DNA of 64,000 nt from Hyphococcus sp. (GCA_028284345.1 JANQRY010000006.1:558001-622000); one strand, 5' to 3'; shown: positions 8,523 to 18,137, counted from the first letter of the stretch. A program made the numbers and translations. Notes: a model not told the origin generated them from the letters alone.

Positions 8523-11500
8523 TCATGCAGTCCCGGTTTCATCCGGGCGAATATTGAAAATGATCGTGTAGAGCACCGGAATGATAACAAGGGTCAGCAA
8601 GGTTGCGAAGCTCAAACCGAACACGAGGACAACCGCCATAGACCGGAAAAAGGCGTCGCCGAACAACGGCATAACGCCGAGGACGGTCGTCATCGAGCCC
8701 ATCATCACCGGTCGAACCCGGCTCGCCGCGGAATCAATGACGGCGTCAAGGCGCAGCTTGCCATCGCGGATTTCAAGATCCATCTGATCGACCAGCACGA
8801 TGGCGTTCTTGATCAGCAGTCCCGACAGCGACAGGACGCCGAGAATGGCCATGAACTCCATCGGCGTTCCGGTAGAAAGCAACCCAATGACAACGCCGAC
8901 AATCGACAGGGGCACGACCAGCCAGATCACCAAGGGCTGGCGCAGCGCGTTAAAAAGCAGAACGACGACCAATACCATCGCCACCAATCCCATCGGGATG
9001 GTGGTCGCGAGGCTTTCATTGGCTTCAGTCGACGATCCATATTCGCCGTCCCATTTCAGGGAATATCCTTGCGGCAGTTCTATGGCTTCGATCGGTCCGC
9101 GGATGCGCCCGAAGAGATCGGACGCCAGTTCGTCGGGATAGGGATCGCTTTGCGCCTTGATCGTCCAGACACGGTTTTCCCGCCTGAGCTGGCCGTCCCG
9201 CCAGATCGTCCGTATGCCGTCCATCGCCTCCGATAGAGGAACGACCGCGCCGGTCGCCGTGCTCAAGGTGCGGATTTCATAAACGCCGTCAATGCCGCGC
9301 CGTTCGGTTTCGGGCGCACGCGAGATAATCGGAATCAGCGTATCGCCTTCGCGGTAAACGCCGACATTGCGGCCGGAAAAGTTTGTCCGCAGCGCGTTGG
9401 CGAAGTCCTCGCGGGAGATGCCGAGACGACGTCCCTTGCTTTCGGAATATATGGGCTCGATGACGCTGACGGGCTGACGCCAGTCATCCTTGATCGACAA
9501 CGCCCCGCCGTCGGCCGCCATGATCGCCTTGGCGTCATTGGCGAGACGGCGCAGCACGTCCGGGTCCGGCCCCTGAAATGTCGCCTCGATTTTGGATCCG
9601 CTTCCCGGCCCCAGAATGAAGCGCCAGACCTTCCCTTGCGCATTCGGAAATGTTTCGTCGACATAGGCCTGAATGCGCGGCATCAGTTGGGCGATGCGTC
9701 TGTATTCGTCAACGCGAATAAGCAATTGCCCATAGGCGGGATTTTGCGACTCGAAATTGTACACCAGCATGTAGCGCAAGGCGCCGCCGCCGATCAGCGT
9801 TTGCACGCCGTCAACGCCGTCAAGGCCGGCGACATAGGTTTCGAGCTGCTTCATGTTTTCATCCGTCGCGGTAATATCCGCGCCCTCGGGCAGCCAGTGA
9901 TCGACAACGATCTGCGCCGTCGTTGAAGCCGGAAAAAAGCCGCTTTTGACGAACTGAAATCCCCAAATCGCCGTGGCGAAGACGCCAACCGCGCCGACAG
10001 CGACGACGCGCCGTCTTTTGATCGCCCGGCGAATAAAGTCCTTAAACGTCCGCGTGAAGCGCCCTTCTTTTCTTTCCGCCGCCGCAGCATCTGTTTGCTC
10101 CTTAAAGAGCAGATCGCAAAAGAGCGGCGTCAGTGTCAGGGCGAAAACCCAGCTATAAAGCAGGGAAATCATAATGACCCAGAAGAGATCGCCGGTATAC
10201 TCAGCCGTATCGCCGGGCGCGAAACCGATCGGCGCAAACGCGATGACGCCCACAAGCGTGCCGCCGAGCAGCGGCCATTTTGTTTTCGCCACAACTTCCT
10301 TTGCGATATCGAGCTTTTTGCGCCCGCGCTGCACGCCGACGAGAATGCCTTCGGTAACGACAATGGCGTTGTCGACGAGCATGCCGAGGGCAATGATCAA
10401 CGCGCCGAGCGATATCCGGTGCATCGGAATGCCGGTAAAGCTCATCGTCGCCAGCGTCGCCGCAATGGTCAGCAACAGAACCGCGCCGATTACCATGCCG
10501 GAGCGCGGCCCCATAAAGATCAGGAGCGTGCCGAGAACAATGGCGAGGGCCAGCGCGACATTGACCGCGAAGTCCTGCACCGACGCATCAACGATCTTAC
10601 CCTGATGATAGTACTCGTGAAGCTCCATGCCGATGGGGCGCAGCGCATCCGTTTCCGTGAGCTTCGCGTCGATCGCCTCGCCCATTTTTACGACATTGGC
10701 GCCGGAAACATTGGAAACGCCGATGGCCAGCGCCGGCTCGCCATTGTAGCGGATCATCATGGTCGGCGGATCCCGAAATCCGCGCCGGACATTGGCGATA
10801 TCCCGCAAATAGGTGACGGACCCGTCGTTCGATGTGGACACGAGAAGGTTTTCAATGGCGTCCACGGAGTCGATATCGCCGGAGGGCGAGATCTCGATGC
10901 GCTGCTCGCCCAGCTTGACGTCGCCGGCGGAGACAACGGCGTTTTGCGTCGATAGGGCCGAATAAAGATTGGTGATGGACACGCCGAGCGCCGCGGCGCG
11001 CTCTCGGGAAATTTCGACGTAGATCACTTCCGTCTGTTCGCCGCCGAAACTGACCTTGCCGACGCCGTCGACCTGCAGCAGGTCTTTCCGCAGGGCCTTG
11101 GCGTATTCGAGGAGTTCGTTAGACGAATACCCGTCGCCCGTGAGCAGATAATAGAGACCGTAAACATCGCCGAAATCGTCGAAGACCACGGACCGCGACG
11201 CGCCCGGCGGCAGGTCGCCTTGCGCGTCGTTCACCTTGTTGCGCAGTTTCGTCCAGATCAGCTGGAGATCGGCCTTCGACGGCGAAAACTCGTATTTGAT
11301 GTCGACGCTGATTTCCGAAGAGCCCGCCCGCGACTTCGAGCGGATTTCCTCGACCTCCTGCATTTCCTGAATCGCCGTTTCGAGGGGCTCGGCAATTTCA
11401 TTGGCGACTTCTTCCGGGCTGGCGCCCGGATATTGGGTGAAGATCTGCGCCGTCCGAATGGTGAATTCCGGGTCTTCGAAACGCGGCATGTTTTGATAGG

Positions 11501-11582
11501 CGATCCAGCCGCCGATCAGCGACGCCGCGACGACGATGAAGCTGATCAGGCGATTTCTGATCGCAAGTTCGGCCGGGTTCAT
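8523..11582 (-). CDS. RND efflux transporter permease subunit (AcrB/MexF superfamily)
   Basis: Inner-membrane proton/drug antiporter of 1019 residues, the usual RND length. The N-terminus has the first membrane helix and then the porter-domain sequence MPRFEDPEFTIRTAQI and PGASPEEVANEIAEPLE. Helix-4 region residues include LGMLVDNAIVVTEG, with paired acidic residues for proton relay expected there. The C-terminal half repeats the fold and ends with SFATLLTLVIIPVLY. The substrate cannot be inferred. It lies 14 bases after the adaptor gene and 10 bases before the channel gene. Confidence 0.95.
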   Translation of the reverse strand: MNPAELAIRNRLISFIVVAASLIGGWIAYQNMPRFEDPEFTIRTAQIFTQYPGASPEEVANEIAEPLETAIQEMQEVEEIRSKSRAGSSEISVDIKYEFSPSKADLQLIWTKLRNKVNDAQGDLPPGASRSVVFDDFGDVYGLYYLLTGDGYSSNELLEYAKALRKDLLQVDGVGKVSFGGEQTEVIYVEISRERAAALGVSITNLYSALSTQNAVVSAGDVKLGEQRIEISPSGDIDSVDAIENLLVSTSNDGSVTYLRDIANVRRGFRDPPTMMIRYNGEPALAIGVSNVSGANVVKMGEAIDAKLTETDALRPIGMELHEYYHQGKIVDASVQDFAVNVALALAIVLGTLLIFMGPRSGMVIGAVLLLTIAATLATMSFTGIPMHRISLGALIIALGMLVDNAIVVTEGILVGVQRGRKKLDIAKEVVAKTKWPLLGGTLVGVIAFAPIGFAPGDTAEYTGDLFWVIMISLLYSWVFALTLTPLFCDLLFKEQTDAAAAERKEGRFTRTFKDFIRRAIKRRRVVAVGAVGVFATAIWGFQFVKSGFFPASTTAQIVVDHWLPEGADITATDENMKQLETYVAGLDGVDGVQTLIGGGALRYMLVYNFESQNPAYGQLLIRVDEYRRIAQLMPRIQAYVDETFPNAQGKVWRFILGPGSGSKIEATFQGPDPDVLRRLANDAKAIMAADGGALSIKDDWRQPVSVIEPIYSESKGRRLGISREDFANALRTNFSGRNVGVYREGDTLIPIISRAPETERRGIDGVYEIRTLSTATGAVVPLSEAMDGIRTIWRDGQLRRENRVWTIKAQSDPYPDELASDLFGRIRGPIEAIELPQGYSLKWDGEYGSSTEANESLATTIPMGLVAMVLVVVLLFNALRQPLVIWLVVPLSIVGVVIGLLSTGTPMEFMAILGVLSLSGLLIKNAIVLVDQMDLEIRDGKLRLDAVIDSAASRVRPVMMGSMTTVLGVMPLFGDAFFRSMAVVLVFGLSFATLLTLVIIPVLYTIIFNIRPDETGTA

Positions 11583-11596
11583 GCTGCGCGCTCCAA

Positions 11597-12658
11597 CTAG
11601 AGGCCCGGCTCCCAGGCGCGCACGCGCATCCCGTCATGGAGATAAGACGCGCCCGCCCCGGCGATGATGTCACCCTCTTCAAGGCCATCCACGACAAAGA
11701 TTTCGTCCAGAAACCGCTCGTCGCTGATCGTTACCTTGCGTTTTGAAACAGTCATGGCGTCGTCGTCGACAACCCAGACAAACGTCTCACCGGTCTCGGC
11801 GATGATCGAGGCTGCGGGTATCGACACGCCAAAGTCGAATTGGTCGCCGCTGTAAAGGAAGGTCGTTTCGACCTTGCCAGTCATGCCCGGCAAAATCAGC
11901 AGATTGTCCGGCGGCGTAAAAGCAAATCGAACACGATAGGTCTGCGTTGTCGGATCCGCCTGCCCGGCCGCCTCCTTAAATCTCGCAGGGATTTGAACAT
12001 TCGGCGCGGCATCGAGGGTTACCGTCGCGTTCACCGGGGTCAATTGCGGTATGTACGCGAGAAGCCGGGCCGGTACGCTGATCACCGCTTCAACGGCGTC
12101 GGCGCTTTGCAGGACGGCCACCGCTTGCTGCGCCCCGACATTTTGGAAGTTCTCGACATTGATGCTTGCGATCTGCCCCGAAAACGGCGCCCTTAATTCC
12201 GTATCGTCGAGGGCTTTTTTCGCCGTATCCAATTGCGCCCTTGCAATGTCCCGGGCTGAGCGCCGCTGCTCCAGGACGCTGCGCGAGATGGCGTTCTGTT
12301 CGGACAGGCGCCGGGCGCGCTGATATTCGGACTCAGCGTTGTCGAACTGCGCCTTGGCGGAATTGAAGTTGTTCTGAAAATCGCGCTGGTCAAGCTTGGC
12401 GATGAGCGCGCCATGTTCAATTAGCTGGCCTTCCGTCACCGGCAATTCCTGCAGCAGCCCACTCACCTGAAAGGTTAGGACCGAGGATTGCGCCGCTTGG
12501 ATCACCGCGGGATAGCTGACGGGGAAGCGATTTGAAGACGTCTCAACCGTGATGAGTTTGATCGGACGAATCGGCGGCTCGACCGTGCTTTCGGTTGAGC
12601 CGGAACAGGCCGCCGCCAGCGCCGCCATGGCGGAAAAAAGCAAAGAGCGCAGAATCAT
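11597..12658 (-). CDS. RND efflux periplasmic adaptor subunit (membrane fusion protein)
   Basis: Periplasmic adaptor of about 353 residues linking the pump to the outer-membrane channel. The start at 12658 gives a lipoprotein signal with a lipobox near LAAAC (Cys18). A lipoyl-like half-domain (QVSGLLQELPVTEGQLIEHGALIAKLD), an alpha-helical hairpin of about 70 residues, and a beta-barrel domain (PFSGQIASINVENFQNVGAQ) follow in the usual order. First gene of the efflux operon. No dedicated regulator is adjacent; the neighbouring intergenic region instead holds the FNR-type box of the gene on the other side. Confidence 0.92.
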   Translation of the reverse strand: MILRSLLFSAMAALAAACSGSTESTVEPPIRPIKLITVETSSNRFPVSYPAVIQAAQSSVLTFQVSGLLQELPVTEGQLIEHGALIAKLDQRDFQNNFNSAKAQFDNAESEYQRARRLSEQNAISRSVLEQRRSARDIARAQLDTAKKALDDTELRAPFSGQIASINVENFQNVGAQQAVAVLQSADAVEAVISVPARLLAYIPQLTPVNATVTLDAAPNVQIPARFKEAAGQADPTTQTYRVRFAFTPPDNLLILPGMTGKVETTFLYSGDQFDFGVSIPAASIIAETGETFVWVVDDDAMTVSKRKVTISDERFLDEIFVVDGLEEGDIIAGAGASYLHDGMRVRAWEPGL

Positions 12659-12886
12659 AATGTGTTGTGTATGTCCCAAAGAGGCAGGTAATCCAAGCAT
12701 TCTGCGCCGCCGGAGGCTTGCGGAAAACAGCGCCCGCCCGCACTAGCGCCTCTGTTATACGGTTAGATCCGGTTTTCGTTCTAAGCTATTGAAATCATGC
12801 TAGTATATGCAAAAGGGGTGCGATTCGGCCGTAAAGGCCCTGCGCTGGGTGTTAAAAAAGACGCGCGCCGGCGGACGATCGCAAGT

Positions 12887-12900
12887 ATGATCTGGATCAA
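12887..12900 (+). promoter_or_regulatory. FNR-type box upstream of DUF2189 gene
   Basis: ATGATCTGGATCAA matches the FNR consensus TTGAT-N4-ATCAA at 9 of 10 positions and keeps the CTGG spacer of the cco and ompW boxes. Its centre is 40.5 bases before the ATG at 12934. If it acts as a class II activator site (-41.5), the transcript would start at or beside the ATG. Confidence 0.75.
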
Positions 12901-12933
12901 ATCTGGAGGCGCCGGAATGCGTAAGGTCAAGCC

Positions 12934-13692
12934 ATGAACTCCACCGCGACGATGCCCGATTCTTCGATTTCCATGGACGCGCCTTGGCGCTGGCTGGGCG
13001 CCGGGTTGCGCGACGTCATGAAAGCGCCGCACCTCAGCATTGGGTACGGCGTCTTGATCATCGGCGGCGGCGCCGGGATCACCTACCTCCTCTGGGAAAC
13101 CGGATACGCTTCGCTCATTCCGGTCGCTTTCGGCATGTTCGCGATTTTCGGGCCCCTCCTCGCCGTCGGGCTTTACGAAATGAGCCGGCGGATTGAGGCC
13201 GGCGAATCCCCAAGGCTCTTCCCCGTGCAGTTCGCCGGCCCGCGCTCGCCGCTGCAACTCGCCTTTATCGGCTTTTTCCTGATGTTCGCCGCGATGGTCT
13301 GGGCGCGCATCGCCATGCTGCTCTATGCGCTGTTCACCAATGGCAGCTACCTGCCGATGGATCAGTTTTTGAGTTTTGCAATTTCAACCGGCCCGGGCCT
13401 GACAATGGTCGCCATCGGGACGGTCGTCGGCGGCGGCATCGCCTTCGCGATCTACATGCTGACGGTGGTTTCCGTTCCCATGATGATGCACGAACGCACT
13501 GACGCCTTTACCGCCATTGGCGTCGGCATCAAGGCCATGCAGAAGAACACCGGCGCCATGGTGCTGTGGGCATGGCTTATCGCCGTGATTACGGCCGCGG
13601 GCGTTGCGACATTCTTTGTCGGTCTGGCGCTCGCCTTCCCGCTTCTCGGCCATGCGAGCTGGCACGCTTATCGCGAAATTCGCGGCGCCTGA
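12934..13692 (+). CDS. DUF2189 domain-containing integral membrane protein
   Basis: Polytopic membrane protein of 252 residues with about six hydrophobic segments, recognisable as DUF2189 (WRWLGAGLRDVMKAP, GPLLAVGLYEMSRRIEAGE, PLLGHASWHAYREI at the end). Function is unknown. It is transcribed towards ccoS and its last 104 bases overlap the ccoS reading frame antisense. An FNR-type box lies immediately upstream, which ties it to the microaerobic programme of the neighbouring oxidase genes. An alternative in-frame ATG at 12973 would leave room for a short leader. Confidence 0.85.
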   Translation: MNSTATMPDSSISMDAPWRWLGAGLRDVMKAPHLSIGYGVLIIGGGAGITYLLWETGYASLIPVAFGMFAIFGPLLAVGLYEMSRRIEAGESPRLFPVQFAGPRSPLQLAFIGFFLMFAAMVWARIAMLLYALFTNGSYLPMDQFLSFAISTGPGLTMVAIGTVVGGGIAFAIYMLTVVSVPMMMHERTDAFTAIGVGIKAMQKNTGAMVLWAWLIAVITAAGVATFFVGLALAFPLLGHASWHAYREIRGA

Positions 13693-13855
13693 CATCGCTA
13701 TCCCGTTCATCGTCGAGATCGTCGTCGAGTAAGATGCGCGCCGCGGCGCCGTCGGGATCGTCGAACTGTCCCGATCGCAAGGCCCACAGAAACGCCGCAA
13801 GGCCGAGCCCGCCGAGAAACAGCGCAATGGGGATGAGGTAAAGAAGCCCCGTCAT
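13589..13855 (-). CDS. ccoS: cbb3-type cytochrome oxidase assembly protein CcoS
   Basis: Small membrane protein needed to mature the cbb3 oxidase (haem b and copper insertion). One N-terminal membrane helix (LLYLIPIALFLGGLGLAAFLW) is followed by the family hallmark SGQFDDPDGAAARILLDDD. Family members are usually about 50-60 residues. This frame runs to 88 with an Arg-rich tail that lies antisense to the end of the DUF2189 gene. The start overlaps the ccoI stop (ATGA). The core is certain; whether the tail matters is not. Confidence 0.9.
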   Translation of the reverse strand: MTGLLYLIPIALFLGGLGLAAFLWALRSGQFDDPDGAAARILLDDDLDDERDSDVRRREFRDKRASSHGREAGRRAPDRQRMSQRPRP

Positions 13856-16119
13856 GGGGTTTTCCGGCCGGAAAGGCGCAGGGCGTTCAGCGTTACCACC
13901 ATGGAAGACCCCGACATGGCGAGGGCGGCGATCAGCGGCGTGACGAAGCCGAAGACCGCAAGCGGAATGGCGCAGGCGTTATAAAGCGCGGCGAAGGCGA
14001 AATTTTCGAGAACGCGCCGGCGCGCTTTTCGCGACACGTCCACCGCCTCGACAATCGGCTGCAAACCGCCGCCAAGGTAAACGAAATCCGCCGCCGCCTG
14101 ACTGGCGTCCGCCGCCGTTCCCGGCGACAGCGAAACATGCGCATGAGCGAGCGAGGGCGCATCGTTAAGCCCGTCGCCCACCATCGCCGCCTTGGCGCCG
14201 GCGGCGCGAAGATCGGCAAGGCGCGCCGCCTTGTCCTGCGGGCTGACGCCGGCGCGCCATGCGGAAAGACCAAGCCGCGCAGCCGTCGCCGACGCCGCCT
14301 CTTCCCGGTCGCCGGAAAGCAGTTCCATGGCGAACCCGCGCGCCGCCAATTGGCGAATGACTGTCCCGGCGTCAGCGCGCGCGGCGTCTTCAAAAACGAA
14401 CCGTATCGGCGCCGCGTCGCCGCGGCGCAGCCACGCCTCCAACGTCGCGCCGTCCCCGGCGTCATCACGCTCAACGCCGCCGACCCACTGCGCCGAACCG
14501 AACCGGATGCGTTGGCCGTTTGAAACGCCTTCAAGGCCAAGCCCCGGAAACTCCGTCGCGCCGTCGGCCGCTTTTCCGGCGCCGACCGCTTCCACGACAG
14601 CGCGGGACAAAGGGTGCCGGGAAACGCGGGAGAGCGCGGCCGCATCTTCAAGCGCGCCCGCCGGCAGCGCGGCGACATTCGCGAGGGTCGGCCGGCCGAG
14701 AGTCAGCGTGCCGGTCTTGTCGAACACCATGACGTCGGCTTCCGCCAGGCGCTCAAGCGCATCGCCGGATTTGACAAGAACGCCGCGCTTGAAAAGCCGG
14801 CCCGTCGCAACGACCTGCACCGCCGGCGCGGCCAATCCAAGCGCGCAGGGGCAGGTGATGATCAGCACCGCAACGGCGTTCATCATCGATGCGCGCACGC
14901 CGGCGTCGAACAGGAGCCACCATCCGAGGAAGGTGACGAGCGCCAGCGTGTGCACGACCGGCACGTAAAGCGACGCCGCGCGGTCGGCAAGACGCACATA
15001 GCGGCTGCGCGATTGCTCGCCGGCTTCGATGAGCCTGGCGAGGTCCGCAATCAGCGAGTTCTCCACGGTGGCGCGGGCGCGCATCACAAGACGCGCGGAG
15101 GTGTTGACGACGCCGGCGTGAATCTCATCGCCCGGTTTCATTTTTCGTGGCGCGCTTTCACCCGTGACGAGCGCGGTGTCTGCGTAAGACTCCCCTTCAA
15201 TGATCACGCCGTCGACGGGCGCGCGGTCGCCGGGCGACAGGAGCACCTGATCTCCGGGCGCAATGTCGCGCGCGGCGACGGGTTCGATGACGCCGTCTGC
15301 GCCGAGCCGGCGCGCCGTCGTCGCCTGCATGGCGAGAAGATCGCGCGCCGCCGCACGCGCGCGCCAGCGCAGGCGATGATCGAGATAGCGCCCGATCAGC
15401 AGGAAAAAGAGCAGCATGACGGCGGCGTCGAAGTAAGTGTGTTCGCCGCCGGCGAAAAATTCATAGATGCTCATGGAGAGCGCGAGGATCACCGCCAGCG
15501 AAATCGGCACGTCCATATTGGCGCGGGCGTTCTTCAGGGCGCTCCATGCGGAGGAAAAGAAGGGACGGGCTGCATAAAGCGCGGCGGGAATGGCGATCAG
15601 CGCCGAGGCCCAATGCATCAGACCGCGCGTGCCCGGCCCCATATCCGCGCCGCCGGCCCATACGGAAACGGAGAGGAGCATAACATTGGCCATGGCGAAC
15701 CCGGCGACGCCGAGGGAGCGCAACAGAAGGCGTCCTTCCGCATCGTGATCGTTCTCCATCGCCGCCGGATCAAAGGGCGCCGCGCGATAGCCGATATCAG
15801 TCAGCGTTTGCGTCACGCGCCGCGGCACGACCGCGCCGTCGCGCCAGACGAGCGACAGCCGCCCGGTCGACAGGTTCAGCCGCGCGCGCTCCATGCCGTC
15901 GAGAGATTTCATCGCGGTTTCGATCTTGGCGATGCACCCGGCGCATTTGGCGCCAAAGACAGCGAGTTCGAGTTCCGCAACACCGTTGCGGCGGCGGACG
16001 AAGGGCGCAGGGTCGACAAACGCGCCCTCTTCGTCGGTCGCATCGGCGCCGCCCGGTTCCAGCCCGCTCGGGCAGCCGGCGGCCGTTGCGTCGCCCTTGA
16101 TGGTCAGTTCTGCGCTCAT
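13852..16119 (-). CDS. ccoI: copper-translocating P1B-type ATPase CcoI/FixI
   Basis: P-type ATPase of 755 residues that exports copper for loading the cbb3 oxidase. An N-terminal heavy-metal domain has CxxC at Cys59/Cys62 (GAKCAGC). The membrane CPC motif (ITCPCALGLAAP), the phosphorylation site DKTGTLT and the hinge GDGLNDAPSL are all present. It sits between ccoH and ccoS and overlaps each by 4 bases, the normal FixGHIS arrangement. This separates it from detoxification CopA pumps. Confidence 0.96.
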   Translation of the reverse strand: MSAELTIKGDATAAGCPSGLEPGGADATDEEGAFVDPAPFVRRRNGVAELELAVFGAKCAGCIAKIETAMKSLDGMERARLNLSTGRLSLVWRDGAVVPRRVTQTLTDIGYRAAPFDPAAMENDHDAEGRLLLRSLGVAGFAMANVMLLSVSVWAGGADMGPGTRGLMHWASALIAIPAALYAARPFFSSAWSALKNARANMDVPISLAVILALSMSIYEFFAGGEHTYFDAAVMLLFFLLIGRYLDHRLRWRARAAARDLLAMQATTARRLGADGVIEPVAARDIAPGDQVLLSPGDRAPVDGVIIEGESYADTALVTGESAPRKMKPGDEIHAGVVNTSARLVMRARATVENSLIADLARLIEAGEQSRSRYVRLADRAASLYVPVVHTLALVTFLGWWLLFDAGVRASMMNAVAVLIITCPCALGLAAPAVQVVATGRLFKRGVLVKSGDALERLAEADVMVFDKTGTLTLGRPTLANVAALPAGALEDAAALSRVSRHPLSRAVVEAVGAGKAADGATEFPGLGLEGVSNGQRIRFGSAQWVGGVERDDAGDGATLEAWLRRGDAAPIRFVFEDAARADAGTVIRQLAARGFAMELLSGDREEAASATAARLGLSAWRAGVSPQDKAARLADLRAAGAKAAMVGDGLNDAPSLAHAHVSLSPGTAADASQAAADFVYLGGGLQPIVEAVDVSRKARRRVLENFAFAALYNACAIPLAVFGFVTPLIAALAMSGSSMVVTLNALRLSGRKTP

Positions 16120-16601
16120 TCCAGAATCAATCGGCTCGAAAATACGAACTCGTCGCCAACGGCGTTGACCGCCAAGGCGTCAAGGTTCCAGGCGCCCGGC
16201 CCCGCCGGCGCCGTCGCTTCATAGCGCCCGCCGCCAACAGGTTTGAACATGATCGACTGATCATCCGCGTCATCGGCCGGTCTCGACAGCATGCCCCGCA
16301 TGGTGAGACCGTTCACCGGCTCGCCGGTCATCGTCTTCATCACAACGGCAAGACGCATAGTTCCGTCGGTCAAGGCCGCTTCCTCAATGGCCGCCGACCA
16401 GCCGAGCGCGCTTTGCGCGGCGCGCGATGCCAGCCGGTCATTATAGTTCAGACCTTGTAGATAAGACTTCTTTTCCTTTTCGCCAGGGAATGTCCGGAAG
16501 GCGAGATTAAGAAAAACCATATTCGCCGCGAGAATAACGAGGAAGAAACTCAGCAGCGCAAAGAGAACGTGTTTACCGGTAATGCGAAATTCGTTTTCCA
16601 T
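16116..16601 (-). CDS. ccoH: FixH/CcoH family cbb3 oxidase assembly protein
   Basis: Membrane-anchored periplasmic protein of 161 residues associated with cbb3 oxidase assembly. One N-terminal helix (residues about 10-35) is followed by the FixH pattern FPGEKEKKSYLQGLNYNDRL and a small beta-domain ending in the DEFVFSSRL stretch. It starts inside the ccoG stop (TGATG) and ends overlapping ccoI, so translation is coupled. Confidence 0.93.
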   Translation of the reverse strand: MENEFRITGKHVLFALLSFFLVILAANMVFLNLAFRTFPGEKEKKSYLQGLNYNDRLASRAAQSALGWSAAIEEAALTDGTMRLAVVMKTMTGEPVNGLTMRGMLSRPADDADDQSIMFKPVGGGRYEATAPAGPGAWNLDALAVNAVGDEFVFSSRLILE

Positions 16602-18121
16602 CAGCGTCGCTCCGTCAGAAAGACAGTCGGGTTTTCCATTTCCTCGCCGCTCGCCGCATCGCGAATGACAAAGGTCACCGGTATGGACGCAGGGCGTTCG
16701 GTCGCCGGCGGCAGCGTCGCGAACACCCGGATCGAGCGAACGTCGTCGCCGCGCACGTCAACGCGTAATACACCCTCTTCAACGGTCTCGCCAATCGCCT
16801 GCATCTGTAAGGCGCTCGCAATACTATCGGCGCTTTCAAGCGAAACGACAAATTCGCGTTCCACATTGGCTTTGTTGACGATTTTCACCGTGTAGGCGTT
16901 GCGGATCGAGCCGTCGGACAATTGCACAAAAGGCGGCGTGCGATCGCGCAGGACGTTGACGTCCATGGTCGCCCGATTGAGCAAGCCGAAGAGCATGATG
17001 GCGGAGACAAGCACGAATACGCCGCCGTAAAACACCGTCCGCGACCGGATCAGGCGCATGGCCGGTTTTTCGCCGCGCAGCCGGCGCGCCATGTTCTTGT
17101 CGGTGTCGTAGGCGATGAGGCCCTTCGGGCGATCGACTTTCGCCATGATGTCGTTACAGGCGTCGATACAGAGCGCGCAATTGATGCATTCAAGCTGCGC
17201 GCCCTCGCGAATATCGATGCCCATGGGACAGGCGGCAACGCAGGCCTTGCAGTCGATGCAGTCGCCCCGCCCCTCCCAGGGCTCGCCTTTCTTGTGGCCG
17301 CCGCGCGGTTCGCCGCGGTCGACCTTGTAAGTGACCTGCAGCGTCTCTTCATCGGTCAGCGCCGCCTGAATGCGCGGCCATGGACACATATAGGTGCAGA
17401 CCTGTTCGCGCATGGAGCCGGCGAGCATATAGGTCGTAAAGGTCAGGATACCGATAAAGAGATAGGCCGAGCCCGGCGCCGTCCCCTGAAAGATCTGCGG
17501 CAGGATGGTCGGCGCATCATGAAAATAGAACACCCAGGCGCCGCCGGTCGCTGCGGCGATGGCGAGCCAGACGCTGTGTTTCATGGCTTTCTTGCGGATC
17601 TTGTCGAAGGACCAGGGCGCGTTTGCGAGGCGCATCCGCCGATTGCGGTCGCCCTCGATCAATCGCTCCGCGGCGATATAGAGATCGGTCCAGACCGTCT
17701 GCGGACAGGCGTAGCCGCACCAGATGCGTCCGAACAGCGCCGTCGCCAAAAAAAGACCCACCGCGGCAAGAATAAGGAGCCCGGTCACATAGTAGAGTTC
17801 GCTTGGCCAGATTTCGATGAAGAAGAAATAGAAGCGGCCGCCGGCGAAATCGACGAGCACGGCCTGATCAGGCTCGTTAGGCCCCCGCGGCCATCGCACC
17901 CATGGCAGCAAGTAATAGACGCCGAGGGTCGCAAACAACAGGAACCATTTCAGCGCCCGAAACTTGCCGTGGACCCGCTTCGGATAGATCGGTTCGCGTT
18001 TCTTGTAGAGTTCGCGCGACGCCGCGCTGTTGACGGGCGCGGCGTCCAAGACGGCGACGCCCGCCGCCGCTTCCCTCGCGCCGTCGGCGTTTCGTGCAAA
18101 CTCAAGATTAGGCTCGGTCAC
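16601..18121 (-). CDS. ccoG: cytochrome c oxidase accessory protein CcoG (FixG/RdxA)
   Basis: Membrane ferredoxin-like protein proposed to reduce copper during oxidase assembly. Several helices carry the NapH/NosR-type Cys motifs CGYACPQTVWTD and CTYMCPWPR. Two [4Fe-4S] motifs follow (CIDCKACVAACP and CINCALCIDAC), then a C-terminal Ig-like FixG domain. I place the start at the GTG at 18121, 12 bases after a TAAGGAG that overlaps the ccoP stop. An ATG at 18166 inside ccoP would add 15 residues. Confidence 0.93.
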   Translation of the reverse strand: MTEPNLEFARNADGAREAAAGVAVLDAAPVNSAASRELYKKREPIYPKRVHGKFRALKWFLLFATLGVYYLLPWVRWPRGPNEPDQAVLVDFAGGRFYFFFIEIWPSELYYVTGLLILAAVGLFLATALFGRIWCGYACPQTVWTDLYIAAERLIEGDRNRRMRLANAPWSFDKIRKKAMKHSVWLAIAAATGGAWVFYFHDAPTILPQIFQGTAPGSAYLFIGILTFTTYMLAGSMREQVCTYMCPWPRIQAALTDEETLQVTYKVDRGEPRGGHKKGEPWEGRGDCIDCKACVAACPMGIDIREGAQLECINCALCIDACNDIMAKVDRPKGLIAYDTDKNMARRLRGEKPAMRLIRSRTVFYGGVFVLVSAIMLFGLLNRATMDVNVLRDRTPPFVQLSDGSIRNAYTVKIVNKANVEREFVVSLESADSIASALQMQAIGETVEEGVLRVDVRGDDVRSIRVFATLPPATERPASIPVTFVIRDAASGEEMENPTVFLTERR

Positions 18122-18137
18122 AACGGACCAGTACTCC

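Noticed and set aside
8280-9236. Plus-strand open frame of 318 codons opposite the efflux genes
   Set aside because: Low-complexity His/Asn/Arg-rich shadow of the RND permease and channel genes.
12916-12936. ATG after GGAGG upstream of the DUF2189 gene
   Set aside because: It opens only a six-codon peptide ending at the DUF2189 start; it could be a tiny leader but nothing supports a gene.
14614-16224. Long open frame on the plus strand, 536 codons, opposite ccoI and ccoH
   Set aside because: It is complementary to intact, well-recognised genes and has the Arg/His/Ala-rich composition of GC-driven shadow frames.
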